From NCBI RefSeq assembly GCF_001641615.1, contig NZ_LRRU01000019.1, positions 466,064 through 530,063 on the forward strand: DNA of 64,000 bases, written 5' to 3'. Under the pieces are notes generated by a model that was not told the DNA's origin, did not search any database, and saw nothing but the letters and a program-made list of their open reading frames with translations. Positions 25,942 to 35,594 of this stretch are shown in pieces. Each line of letters starts with the position of its first letter. The stretch's first letter is position 1. A program made the translations under genes and the position numbers. Source of the stretch: Pseudoalteromonas gelatinilytica (GTDB taxonomy: Bacteria; Pseudomonadota; Gammaproteobacteria; Enterobacterales; Alteromonadaceae).

Positions 25942-28073
25942 GTATAGGTAGAGACAATCGCCCGAAAGTTATCAGTTTCAACGAGAAAGTCAGTGGATTA
26001 CGAGTCGCGAGGCGGAAACATTTGCTTTGGCCGTGCCGAATGTACTCAGTATCGATGCAAGCTCCTTTAGATAGAGACTTGAATCCGTTTGAGGTTTTAA
26101 TACTTAGGCTATGCGCAAATTATATCAATGATGTAGCTCAGCTCTCATCGAAGACTGGTTTTGATAAGGAATTGGTACAGTTTATCTGTTCACGCCTAGA
26201 ACAACTTGGCCTGCTTGATGAAAGAAGGAAGTTAACTGCCACAGGTATAAATAAATTTGAGGCTTTAGATAACGTTAGAGATAACACTGACGCTGAATCT
26301 CAAACAGTAGCGGCACACATTTATGTTGATAGTATTTCTAATACTCTTTTGCCAATAATTACAAGAAAGAGAGAGTACGAGCATGTGTCTTCCTCTGAGG
26401 GTAAAGATGCTTGGACTATTCACCTTGGTTCTGCCGGCCAAGGATATGAAGTTAACGCTACCCGTCTACCACCCAAAGGACTTATATCTCAAGGTCCTCC
26501 GACATCAAGTCAGGTAAGTAACGTTATCCAAAGATACCGAAAAAGAAGGTCAATCAGCCGCTTTCTTTCAGGGGATCCTATAGATCAACGGCACTTCTCA
26601 TTCGATGTTGCATCTATTACTGTTGAAGCAGAATATGAAAATGTCTACTTACATACTCAACTGCTTCTTCAAGAAGGAAGTGATGAGTTCTTGGTTACTG
26701 ATGGGTTTGGGTTAGGATTCAGTCAGCAATTCAGTGAGGCTATTGTTAGCTTAGAACCCAAATGGCTTAAACACTGGAAAAGTTGTGCCCAGGTAACTGA
26801 GCTGGGTAATACGGAGGTTGAGCCCATTATTCATAGAAGTACAGGTTCCTCCAGATATCCGAGACTTACTAGATATCTAGATTCGGCAGAGGAAAGCTAT
26901 ACTGAAGCGATGCTTAATCCTACTTCAACGTTTACTCAAAAACAGATTGAATCAAAGCAAAATAAACTAATTAAGAAGTTGTACTCTGCTTTGGAGATGA
27001 CCTTCGCTATTGTAAATACTGACTGGCCTGTGTCTGATTGGAAGAACTATTTTCAACAGGGAACGGATCGAAGTAATGCAGAACTAATTCATGACTATGC
27101 AAGACGTTTAGGTTTTCAGTTTGACAAGCTTACGAAAAAATTTTTGTTTGTTTCTATTGGTAAACTAAAACGAATCGGTATTGAAGAGCCTGAGATGCAA
27201 CCTGAGGTAGTGATGGCAATATTGTCTGCACATATTAATCCTTTGCATCCATTGCGTAAGCTGGGGCGAGAGCATATTGATTTGCTAATCATGCTCTCAA
27301 AGTTAAAAGAGCTTCGAGACCCACTCCAGCATGGGAAATCCTTTGAGATAAGGCAAAAGGAACTAAAGGCAGCCCGGCGGGCTACGTACCGACTGATTAC
27401 GGCTTTACTTCCAGGTACATCACATGCATTGCCAAAAGAAACTAGAGCGAAAGATAACTTAAGCCAAGCAGAAAAGCAGCGTTTTGAAATTTCTGTTCTT
27501 TTAGATGATGAGTTCGGTTTACTAGCCATGCAGCGAATGGATGAAGCAATTAAATCGGAGTTGATCCGAAGCGAGCTTATATATGCCAAGCTTATGGACT
27601 CATCTCATAAAAGGCAAATGGTGGATATACAGCCATGGGCAACAGCGATATTAGGGATTGTTCAAACAAGGGTCTTCCAGCGCATTTCTGATCTGGATAT
27701 CTCTGAGCTTACGGGAAAAGAAGTTAAGGTAAAAGCTCAAGAGAGCGCATCAAAAGCAGGCTTTCGTTTGCCTAAAGGACAACTTCCAGAAGGTATTCAA
27801 ACTGTGAACCTTAGGAGAGCTGAAGCAGCATGTAGGGGGATTAATACTACTATCGGTGCAGAAATGTTGGCCTGGTTAGTGTTGGATAACCATAGTCAAC
27901 TTAGTTTCATCGCTAAATCAGTACCAGAGTGTCTTGGGAAAATCGGTGAGATGATTCGGCATAGAGGTCATGGAAATAGGCCAAGTTATGTCGAAGGTGG
28001 TGCTCTTGTTACCCTAAGACAAGAAATGTATCAAATTATCAGAAAATTTATAGAGATAGATAATGTCAGCTAA
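25938..28073 (+). CDS. Winged-helix protein with HEPN-like motif, unknown family
   Basis: The family is not recognised. The 711-residue protein overlaps the helicase stop by 4 bp (GTGA). An N-terminal segment (about 50-112) has the pattern of a winged helix (FEVLILRLCANYIN then FICSRLEQLGLLDERRKLT). Most of the rest is helical. Near the middle, LKELRDPLQHGKS contains R460-x4-H465 between two helices, which is the signature of HEPN ribonuclease or nucleotidyl-acceptor domains. A second weaker match, IRHRGHGN (R674, H678), lies near the C-terminus. If real, this could be the toxic RNase or the substrate-binding arm of the system. The HEPN reading is inference from a short motif and predicted helices. 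Confidence 0.6.
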   Translation: MSIGRDNRPKVISFNEKVSGLRVARRKHLLWPCRMYSVSMQAPLDRDLNPFEVLILRLCANYINDVAQLSSKTGFDKELVQFICSRLEQLGLLDERRKLTATGINKFEALDNVRDNTDAESQTVAAHIYVDSISNTLLPIITRKREYEHVSSSEGKDAWTIHLGSAGQGYEVNATRLPPKGLISQGPPTSSQVSNVIQRYRKRRSISRFLSGDPIDQRHFSFDVASITVEAEYENVYLHTQLLLQEGSDEFLVTDGFGLGFSQQFSEAIVSLEPKWLKHWKSCAQVTELGNTEVEPIIHRSTGSSRYPRLTRYLDSAEESYTEAMLNPTSTFTQKQIESKQNKLIKKLYSALEMTFAIVNTDWPVSDWKNYFQQGTDRSNAELIHDYARRLGFQFDKLTKKFLFVSIGKLKRIGIEEPEMQPEVVMAILSAHINPLHPLRKLGREHIDLLIMLSKLKELRDPLQHGKSFEIRQKELKAARRATYRLITALLPGTSHALPKETRAKDNLSQAEKQRFEISVLLDDEFGLLAMQRMDEAIKSELIRSELIYAKLMDSSHKRQMVDIQPWATAILGIVQTRVFQRISDLDISELTGKEVKVKAQESASKAGFRLPKGQLPEGIQTVNLRRAEAACRGINTTIGAEMLAWLVLDNHSQLSFIAKSVPECLGKIGEMIRHRGHGNRPSYVEGGALVTLRQEMYQIIRKFIEIDNVS

Positions 28074-30627
28074 GAATATGGATAGGTTTAAAATGGTTAA
28101 GAGCAAACCAAATTCAAACACTAAGAAACAAAACCCAAACAGTGATACGTTGCAGGATAAAGAGCAACTACAGGCTTTGCACACTGAGCTAGAAGCTAAG
28201 GAAAACCATCTCAACAGTTATGCAAAAGAGCTGGAGTCTTTAGAAGCTGAACTAAATAAAAAAGAACGATTACTGACAGATGAAACTGTTCGATTGAGAG
28301 CAAAAGAGCAAGAACTTTCTTCTCAGCAAGTGCAAATAGAGGCGGGACTTCCCGGACTTGTAGCCAAAGAGTTGAGCGCAGCAAAAAAATTGCTAGAGAA
28401 ACAAAGAGCAAGTTTCTCAGAGCAGTTAAAACAGTTTGAAACAGAAAAAGCAGAACTCGCAGTTAAAGAGTCGGAATTAAAACGGCTGGAAGTAAAGTGT
28501 CAATCTGACTTCGCAGCAGAGAGAAAAGAGTTTCAGAATAGTTTATTGGAACTTCGCCAAAAGGCTAACAACCAGGTAGATGAAGAAGCTGAAGCTAGAA
28601 AAGAAGAGCTGTTTAGAGAGCTAGAGAAACAGCATCAGCTATCAAAGCAGAAGTTGGTACAAGAGCTAGAAGGAACTCGCCTGGAGGCAGAAAAGCAGTT
28701 AGCCGAAAGAACAAGCGCTATCAATGCGAAAGTGAGTGACAATAATGCTAGAGAAGCAGATCTTCAGTCCAGAGAAGAGCAACTTGATTTTCAGCAAAAG
28801 CTATATAATGAGAAGAAAGAAAAGTTGAATGAAGATTATGCGCAGTTTGAGCTGAAAATAGCAAAAGCAGTCCAGGAAAGGCAGGCAGGGTTTTCTTCAG
28901 AAGAGCTGCGTATGAAAGAGGAATGCGACAGGCTGCGCGCAAGTCTTGATAGCTCTAATAGAGAGCTTAGCCTCTACCAGGAACTTAAACAGAAGCTAAA
29001 TGGTGAATCTCCGGAAAAAGTGCTGTTTGAGTTAGCTGCTTATAAAGAAGAGATTGTTACCCTTAAAGAAGAACTGACAAGAAGACCTGAGCAACAGGTT
29101 CAGCAGTTGTTTGAGCAAGCAAAGTTAGAAAAGGGACTGCTCGAGTCCAGCAATGAAGCTTTGATATACGAGCGTGATGCTCTCAAGAGGCAAATCAAAG
29201 AGCTTGAAGATAGTAGCTTCGAAGCAGAGATGTGGCAAAGAAAGTATGAATCTCTGGAAGTAAGAAGAGATGCTCTAGAGAGGGTAAACTCAGAACTCCA
29301 GCAGGAACTGGACCGATTAGCTCCTACAGCAGTGAATGAAGTGAGCCGAGAAGTACGTCTCGAACAGATTAACACGCCTGTTGTTAGCCTAAATGAGGAG
29401 CAGAAACAGCAGCTGATTGTTTTTGATAAGTCGAAGCTACGAAATGAAATGGACTGGCTTGATGTTATTTATAAGCGTTGTGATGAGTATGGCCTTAAGT
29501 TCAATCGTAGAATACTGTTTGCATTTCATACCGCTTTAAAGGTTGCTGAATGGTCACCAATAACAGTACTTGCTGGGGTTAGTGGTACAGGTAAGTCAGA
29601 ACTACCAAGGCTTTATTCTCACTTTGGTGGAATTAGTTTCTTGTCTCTACCTGTGCAGCCAAACTGGGATAGCCAAGAATCAATGCTGGGTTACTTTAAC
29701 TCCATTGACGATCGGTTTGACGCTGAACCTGCACTGAGGTTTTTACTACAAAGTCAAAAGGAATGTAGTAATGAGTATCCAGGCTTGAAATATGGCGTTA
29801 ACTTGCTCCTACTTGATGAAATGAACCTTGCACACGTCGAGTTATATTTTGCCGAGTTCTTGAGTAAGTTGGAGCAGCGCCGGGGCAAAAAGCGGGGAGA
29901 TACCCCTTGTCTTGATATTAAGCTGGGTGCGAAAGACGGAATATACCAGCTACCACTTGAGAGGAATGTTCTTTGGGCCGGTACTATGAATCAGGACGAG
30001 ACAACCAAATCTCTGTCTGACAAAGTTATTGACCGAGGAATCGCAATTCATTTCCCTAGACCAAAGGAGCTTCATAGTCGACAGACGTTGGATGTTTTGC
30101 CAGATCCTGAGCCAATGCTTCATTATAAGGAATGGCGTAATTGGGTAAGTATTTCTAGCCAAGAGGTTCCAGATAAAGAGCTCAAGAAATACAAGTTAAT
30201 GGTAGAAAAAATAAATAGTTGCCTGTCTTCTGTCGGTCTTGCTCTTGGCCATCGTGTCTGGCAATCAATTGAATTTTATATGGCAAACTACCCAATGGTA
30301 AAAAACTTAATTGACACAAATACCGAGGATACAAGCAAGTTAAATAAGTGGCTTAAGATTGCGTTTGAGGATCAACTTGTACAGAAGGTAATGCCGAAAC
30401 TTAGGGGAGTCGAAACCAGAGGTTACGGAAAAATAAACTGTTTAGATCCTATTAAACAATTGCTGACAGATAATGATTTCTCAATTGTTGAAGATTTTGA
30501 ACGCGCGTGTCAGTTTGGTCATGGCCAGTTCATGTGGAGTAGTGCGGAGTATTTGAACAATGATGAAGCATTTTCAGAGCTGGAAGAGCTGCCAACCGAA
30601 GAGTTAGAAGGCTCTGCTGATGAGTGA
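28063..30627 (+). CDS. Coiled-coil AAA+ ATPase, McrB-like
   Basis: The first 430 of 854 residues form a long coiled coil rich in Glu, Lys, Gln and Leu (heptad-like from about 25 to 420). An AAA+ motor follows: Walker A GVSGTGKS (505-512), Walker B LLLLDEMN with D585/E586, sensor region AGTMNQDETT, and a likely arginine finger in KVIDRGIAI. The motor type is that of McrB-like ATPases paired with DUF2357 proteins; the DUF2357 gene follows with an 8-bp overlap. By analogy with McrB/McrC, the ATPase would form a ring that drives or loads its partner. The coiled coil may sense length or tether complexes. Confidence 0.85.
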   Translation: MSAKNMDRFKMVKSKPNSNTKKQNPNSDTLQDKEQLQALHTELEAKENHLNSYAKELESLEAELNKKERLLTDETVRLRAKEQELSSQQVQIEAGLPGLVAKELSAAKKLLEKQRASFSEQLKQFETEKAELAVKESELKRLEVKCQSDFAAERKEFQNSLLELRQKANNQVDEEAEARKEELFRELEKQHQLSKQKLVQELEGTRLEAEKQLAERTSAINAKVSDNNAREADLQSREEQLDFQQKLYNEKKEKLNEDYAQFELKIAKAVQERQAGFSSEELRMKEECDRLRASLDSSNRELSLYQELKQKLNGESPEKVLFELAAYKEEIVTLKEELTRRPEQQVQQLFEQAKLEKGLLESSNEALIYERDALKRQIKELEDSSFEAEMWQRKYESLEVRRDALERVNSELQQELDRLAPTAVNEVSREVRLEQINTPVVSLNEEQKQQLIVFDKSKLRNEMDWLDVIYKRCDEYGLKFNRRILFAFHTALKVAEWSPITVLAGVSGTGKSELPRLYSHFGGISFLSLPVQPNWDSQESMLGYFNSIDDRFDAEPALRFLLQSQKECSNEYPGLKYGVNLLLLDEMNLAHVELYFAEFLSKLEQRRGKKRGDTPCLDIKLGAKDGIYQLPLERNVLWAGTMNQDETTKSLSDKVIDRGIAIHFPRPKELHSRQTLDVLPDPEPMLHYKEWRNWVSISSQEVPDKELKKYKLMVEKINSCLSSVGLALGHRVWQSIEFYMANYPMVKNLIDTNTEDTSKLNKWLKIAFEDQLVQKVMPKLRGVETRGYGKINCLDPIKQLLTDNDFSIVEDFERACQFGHGQFMWSSAEYLNNDEAFSELEELPTEELEGSADE

Positions 30628-33600
30628 GTTAACGTGCTTAGACTGGAGAGAGTTTGAGGATCTTTACTACGCTTTAGATGACCAGAATATCCGCGGAGAT
30701 GCAGAACAAATTTTGCGCCTTCGGGATTGGTTTAATGGGCTTTGCACGTTTGACCCTCTGACGAGTCTGCCTGAGTCAAGTAACCTGAGTTCGGTGTTGC
30801 AAAGCATCGCATCAGGTAGTGGGGAAGAGAAAGAGCTATCGCAACTTAACGATCGATTCTCAAAAATCATCCAACAAGTTGACCTTGCAGTTAACGAGAT
30901 TCTATTTAATCCTAGGGAAAAAATGGTACGAGAGCATAGCTTCGTGCCAGTTCCTAAAGTGAAGCATGTAGACAGTAAAAGTATTCAGTGGTTGAGTCGT
31001 CAGCCGGGGCGAAACATGAGGGAGAAAATGGCATCTTCTTCAAAAATCCTGGCTGTCGTGAAAAACACATCTTTAGACACGTCAGAAAACCGGCTGTTTA
31101 AACATTTCCTCTTAAGAGTCGAGAGGGTTTTCTTAGCAAGAATAGAGACTCAGAGCTTGGTAGCTGAGCGGCCTCTTTATGAAGAACTGCTGTCGCGTAT
31201 TCAGTACTGGTTAGCTCAACCAGAAGTAAAAGGTATTGGTTATTGGCGTTCGCTTTCACCAAATAATGTTTTATTGCAAGATAAGCACTATCGAAAAGTT
31301 TGGAGCTCTTGGCAAGAGCTGAGGAAACTGGATGAGACCTTGTTATTGGATAATAAAAACAGCGATCAACAGTTATCTACTTATATCTTCTGGAAGATAC
31401 TTGCCTATTTGTCACAACACAAGGAAGTTAAGTTAGTCGAGCAGCCTACACTATTTCAGTATGATCAACTTGAGATTACGACAGTAGTACTGATAGAAGG
31501 TCGTGTGTATCTAACTGGTCAGCCACCACAAAAGCTTATTATTCGATTAGATAACAATTTAGTTAGAGTTCAACTGGGGAAAAAACGCCTACAGCTCAAA
31601 ATGACGGCTCGGACTATTGATATTGTAGACCATTCAGGAACGGCATTGGCAAGCTATATGAAAGGTTTCCATAAGGTAGATAGATTAGTGGTGGAAGTAA
31701 ACCGGTTGCTGGTGGGGCACGAACCAAATAGCTTGCAACAAACTACCTTCAATAAATTTGTTGAGCATGATCCGGTTACTGTCGAAATAGGCTCACTTAA
31801 CACTAGGGTTAAAATTGCAGGCAAGAAGACTCATGTTGCTCCGTTGCGTTTCTTAAGACAGTTTTGGCAGCATCAGGATGAAAACTACCCCGTAGACTGC
31901 AGTTTATCTTCAGCGTTGCAGCTAGGCGATTATGCAGAGACTATCACCTGTAAGCATCTATGGAACGATAACAATGACTCAATGCTTAATGTATCAATTG
32001 ATAGTTATGTACACTCTTTAAAAGATTTGATAGGTACGCGTCCACTTACTTATCTTGTTCCGGATTATTTGAATGAGCTCGGAACTGAACAGCTTCGAAG
32101 AAGCTTGAATCTTGCTTTTTTAGATGCGAGACCACTACCAATGAGTATCGCATCATTACTCTTATGGCAAAGAGGAAAATCGTTCGAAAAAACAGACATT
32201 AGAGACGGTGACCTGTTTTTTATTCTTGATAGTAGTGCTGATAATCTCTACATGATACCGGTGGTCGCAAAAATACAGGACAGTTACAAGAAACGCTTAC
32301 CAGAGATGAAAGGTGTGATTTGGGAGAGACATCCACCACTCAGACTTTCTGGCTCTTCAAGTATGGAGCTAGTTGAGAAAAGTCTAAATAAAGAACTGTT
32401 TTCAGCCGTTGAAGGATTGCTGAGTTTCGATGAAGTTTTTGAAGCAGTCGGTAGGTTGTCAATTGTTTCTAACGATGGAAAGTGGTTGGATTGGCCTAAG
32501 TCTCTAAAGGAGAAATTGACCGATATAGCGAAGAGTAATCAACTGATAAAGGGTGAGTTCCTTGCTGAGTCTAGACGTCACGCTGTCAGTTTTGATCGTG
32601 TACGAATGCTCTCATTGACTAGGACAGTGAAGAAGCCAAAGTGGCTAGAACCTGGGGCCTGGTTGAACAATTCAGGTTTGTTGGTCGATTGTGAAGATGT
32701 TATCCAGAATAATATACGTTTTGTTGATAGCGGTATCCTTTGGCGAGACCACCTTCCACAGCTTTCAACTCGAACAGTTGTCGATGGTATTGAGCGCGAT
32801 TTCTTTTTTGTAAAAGACGTCCCACCAATTCAACCTGTGAGAGGGAAAGAGGTATCTATCGAGTTGGATGAGAAGTTTGTTCTTTCTTCGGGGCAAAACT
32901 ATTACGAACTTCCTCTGTTCTTAGGTACGAGTAAGGAAAGAACTAAACATTCGATTCGTTTGGAATCTCAGGCTTTTCCACTAACTAAGAATACAGAATG
33001 TTTATTGGAACTCTCATATACTTATGGAGCGGATCAACCGTATAAACTCATATTTATACCGAATGAGCGGAAGAACGCTGAGTTTCGTAGAGTTGAAGCT
33101 AGGTGGACCACGTCTGGTAAGAAAGCCGAAGTATCTAGCCCTACCTATCCTCGAATATATGCATGGGAAGACTTTAAAAACTATTCTGATGGTGTGAAAA
33201 GGGATCCTCAGGATTTACTAGACTGGTTGGAGCGTGAATTTGAAAAAATTGTAGCAATTAGGGATTTTGTGTTTTCTGGTGATAATGGGAAAAGAATAAC
33301 TATTAATACGCGAGGCTCAGAGTGGTTTACAGATAGAAATGGAAGCCGTTGTTGCAAGTTTCAGCACCCAAGGTACGGAGAAATCTTCATTCATCAAAGC
33401 AACTACGAAGACTTTGATGAATGCCGGTACGAGATATCACTCGATATAGTCCGAAGCAATAAAGGTAACTGGCAAGCACGCTCGATTACAGAGGCAGGTT
33501 TGTTGCCGAAAGAGTCGAAATATGTATTCAGTAATAGTTATCGTTTCCCAATGTTGACTGTTTGGAACAATGGCAACAACTTATCGGACGAATCAGTACC

Positions 33601-34399
33601 ACAGAAATTTAAGGTTCTAGCACAGCAGGCGGTCGAGGCTGCGACACAGTTGTTATTTAGTCGGTTGCATAGAGAGGATTTACCTTTCGAAATAGAAAGA
33701 GAGCTGCAGCAATTTTTGTGTTATCTGCATGTAGATATGCCTATCGAAATGACGAATAGGCTCATTGCTGAAATTGACAAAGGGGATATGCTTGGGAGTT
33801 TGCCTTACCAATTACCTTATGCGTTGGGTGGTGTTCACGCTGATTGGCAGAAATCTCTAATGAAAACTCTGTTGAAATTGGTAAGCAATAGAGGTTTGAA
33901 AGCTTCAAAAGCCTTAGATATTCTATCTATCGCTGCATGGAGAGAACCAAAGTTTATCTTCGGTTTTGAACAGAAGCAGGTAGAGCCCATATTGGATTCG
34001 CTAGTAAATGCATTGCAGTTTGATAACGATGATTTGAAGAGTGGTGACAAAGCTAAGCCAGTTCGCTGGAACTCACTTCTCAGAAAACTAGAACTTTTAC
34101 TTGCGTTAATACGTTTGAGAGACAGTGATGAGCCAGAGGTCAGTAAAATATTCTCACTAGAAAGTAAAACCATCAATGCAGTGACTAAAATAGTAGAAGA
34201 GATCAATACTAATCACGGAGCTAAATTAAACAAGCAGTTAGCACAGGCTCGTGCTGTTAAATCACGTGTAAAGTTTGAGCTGAATAAACCTGACACCATG
34301 AAAAACACACCTGATATCTTGTATGCTCTCCGGCTTTATTTAACTGGGGATACAGGTGCAAACCTCATCACGATATCTGGAGTTGTTGATGATGCTTAG
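30620..34399 (+). CDS. DUF2357-family partner of the coiled-coil AAA+ ATPase
   Basis: This is a very large (1,259-residue) protein. The region around residues 140-175 has the DUF2357 pattern (VVKNTSLDTSENRLFKHFL; the SENR-x-FK part corresponds to the family's usual PEN-R core). Family members sit next to McrB-like ATPases and often carry a PD-(D/E)XK nuclease. I did not find a convincing nuclease core in this one; the central part is beta-rich and the last 350 residues are helical. It overlaps the ATPase gene by 8 bp and the phosphatase gene by 11 bp. By analogy it is the McrC-like arm of the second motor pair. It is long for the family, and catalytic activity is uncertain. Confidence 0.75.
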   Translation: MSELTCLDWREFEDLYYALDDQNIRGDAEQILRLRDWFNGLCTFDPLTSLPESSNLSSVLQSIASGSGEEKELSQLNDRFSKIIQQVDLAVNEILFNPREKMVREHSFVPVPKVKHVDSKSIQWLSRQPGRNMREKMASSSKILAVVKNTSLDTSENRLFKHFLLRVERVFLARIETQSLVAERPLYEELLSRIQYWLAQPEVKGIGYWRSLSPNNVLLQDKHYRKVWSSWQELRKLDETLLLDNKNSDQQLSTYIFWKILAYLSQHKEVKLVEQPTLFQYDQLEITTVVLIEGRVYLTGQPPQKLIIRLDNNLVRVQLGKKRLQLKMTARTIDIVDHSGTALASYMKGFHKVDRLVVEVNRLLVGHEPNSLQQTTFNKFVEHDPVTVEIGSLNTRVKIAGKKTHVAPLRFLRQFWQHQDENYPVDCSLSSALQLGDYAETITCKHLWNDNNDSMLNVSIDSYVHSLKDLIGTRPLTYLVPDYLNELGTEQLRRSLNLAFLDARPLPMSIASLLLWQRGKSFEKTDIRDGDLFFILDSSADNLYMIPVVAKIQDSYKKRLPEMKGVIWERHPPLRLSGSSSMELVEKSLNKELFSAVEGLLSFDEVFEAVGRLSIVSNDGKWLDWPKSLKEKLTDIAKSNQLIKGEFLAESRRHAVSFDRVRMLSLTRTVKKPKWLEPGAWLNNSGLLVDCEDVIQNNIRFVDSGILWRDHLPQLSTRTVVDGIERDFFFVKDVPPIQPVRGKEVSIELDEKFVLSSGQNYYELPLFLGTSKERTKHSIRLESQAFPLTKNTECLLELSYTYGADQPYKLIFIPNERKNAEFRRVEARWTTSGKKAEVSSPTYPRIYAWEDFKNYSDGVKRDPQDLLDWLEREFEKIVAIRDFVFSGDNGKRITINTRGSEWFTDRNGSRCCKFQHPRYGEIFIHQSNYEDFDECRYEISLDIVRSNKGNWQARSITEAGLLPKESKYVFSNSYRFPMLTVWNNGNNLSDESVPQKFKVLAQQAVEAATQLLFSRLHREDLPFEIERELQQFLCYLHVDMPIEMTNRLIAEIDKGDMLGSLPYQLPYALGGVHADWQKSLMKTLLKLVSNRGLKASKALDILSIAAWREPKFIFGFEQKQVEPILDSLVNALQFDNDDLKSGDKAKPVRWNSLLRKLELLLALIRLRDSDEPEVSKIFSLESKTINAVTKIVEEINTNHGAKLNKQLAQARAVKSRVKFELNKPDTMKNTPDILYALRLYLTGDTGANLITISGVVDDA

Positions 34400-35108
34400 C
34401 TGCTGGGCCACTGGTGGAGTAAGCGTGATTGGTCCATTACACATCAGAGAAAATATCCCTAATCAAGATTATTGGTTGGGAAAAGAGTACAGCTGGGGCT
34501 CGGTCTTAGTTGTTTCTGACGGATTAGGTAGCAAGCCTTATGCGGATGTAGGTTCTAAGGCCGCTTGCGAGTCGGTTATTGAAATAGCTGAAAAATGGGA
34601 TTTCGATAAGGATTTTGATCAAGACAGATTTACTAGCCGCATTCATTCTGAGTGGTTGAGACGCATATCACCGCTAAGAGCAGAGGATTGCAGCGCTACT
34701 TGTTTGTTTGCTATTCAGGTGGGTTGCAGTTGCTTTCTAGGGAAGTTAGGTGATGGTTTGATTTGCCTAGGAAGTCGCTCAGATCAAGCTTATCTAGAAG
34801 TAAACCATGATAATAGCCAAGGATTTTCAAATCTTACCTTATCACTATACTCGCGGCACTATTCCTCAGACTGGCAGGTTTCAATTCATGATTCATCGTT
34901 ATATGACTTTGTCTTTATGTGTACCGATGGCATTGCTGACGATTTGCCACAAGAAAATATCAAAGATTTTGCATGTGGTGTTGTTGAAAATTACGAGTCA
35001 AAAGTATCCGACGGAAAAGCTTTGAACGCTCCAGAGTGGCTAATTAATTGGCCTGTAAAAGGACACTCAGATGACAAAACATTCGCTTTAATGATTAAAA
35101 AATGTTAA
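34389..35108 (+). CDS. PP2C-type protein phosphatase
   Basis: This 239-residue PPM/PP2C metal-dependent phosphatase is the last gene of the operon. Metal-binding motifs are present: REN...NQD near 20-27, SDGLGS (D44, G45), CTDGIADDLP and GHSDDKT with the last metal-binding Asp. I use ATG 34389, six bases after GGAG and overlapping the DUF2357 stop by 11 bp; ATG 34392 is also possible, while a frame back to GTG 34356 would lie inside the upstream gene. With the vWA proteins and the kinase it completes a TerY-P triad. It should remove phosphates set by the kinase, keeping the system quiet or resetting it. Confidence 0.85.
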   Translation: MMLSCWATGGVSVIGPLHIRENIPNQDYWLGKEYSWGSVLVVSDGLGSKPYADVGSKAACESVIEIAEKWDFDKDFDQDRFTSRIHSEWLRRISPLRAEDCSATCLFAIQVGCSCFLGKLGDGLICLGSRSDQAYLEVNHDNSQGFSNLTLSLYSRHYSSDWQVSIHDSSLYDFVFMCTDGIADDLPQENIKDFACGVVENYESKVSDGKALNAPEWLINWPVKGHSDDKTFALMIKKC

Positions 35109-35136
35109 TTCAAATGCTTAGAATCGTTAGTTTCTA

Positions 35137-35457
35137 TTATATGTTTGTATCTAGTAAAGAAAAATTAGTTTTTATCTTTTTAACTATATGCTTTTTAAAC
35201 AAGCTTTTGTCTAAATATACGTATGAGGTATTTTGATCAACATTAAAAACAACTCGACCTCTGGGAAAGTTGTAGTAGTCAGTGTTGTCTAGCATTAAAC
35301 CAAACAATTGATAAATATTATTATCTTCCCACTCAACTTGGTGTTGCAGCGTGCTATCAATAAATTCAAGTTGATCTGGCTTTAAGTCGATAGCACTTTG
35401 AGCTTTAAAGACTAATGTGTTTTCAGCAAACCAAAAGATGCCAACTTTGATATTCAT
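35137..35457 (-). CDS. Small conserved-type hypothetical protein
   Basis: This 106-residue soluble protein has no known function. A segment with FPRGRVVFNVDQ and VYLDK resembles small uncharacterised proteins I have seen in many Proteobacteria, probably a beta-rich fold followed by a terminal helix. The start is well supported: AGGAG seven bases before the ATG at 35457. It converges on the phosphatase gene with only 28 bp between the stops, so it is not part of the long operon. Confidence 0.6.
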   Translation of the reverse strand: MNIKVGIFWFAENTLVFKAQSAIDLKPDQLEFIDSTLQHQVEWEDNNIYQLFGLMLDNTDYYNFPRGRVVFNVDQNTSYVYLDKSLFKKHIVKKIKTNFSLLDTNI

Positions 35458-35594
35458 AAAGGGCTCCTAAACTTATTTTTCCCGACATTATTCGGTTAAG
35501 TCCAATTTAGAACCCTTCCTCACTGCCTCTTTCTGCTAAAATTTATACTTCTGATGGGGTGCTTATTATCGCCACTGGTATGGGTAAGCAAAAT

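Noticed and set aside
16017-35108. BREX or classical tellurite (ter) operon
   Set aside because: No PglZ, BrxC, BrxL or TerC/TerD genes are present; only the vWA/kinase/phosphatase part recalls Ter-linked systems.
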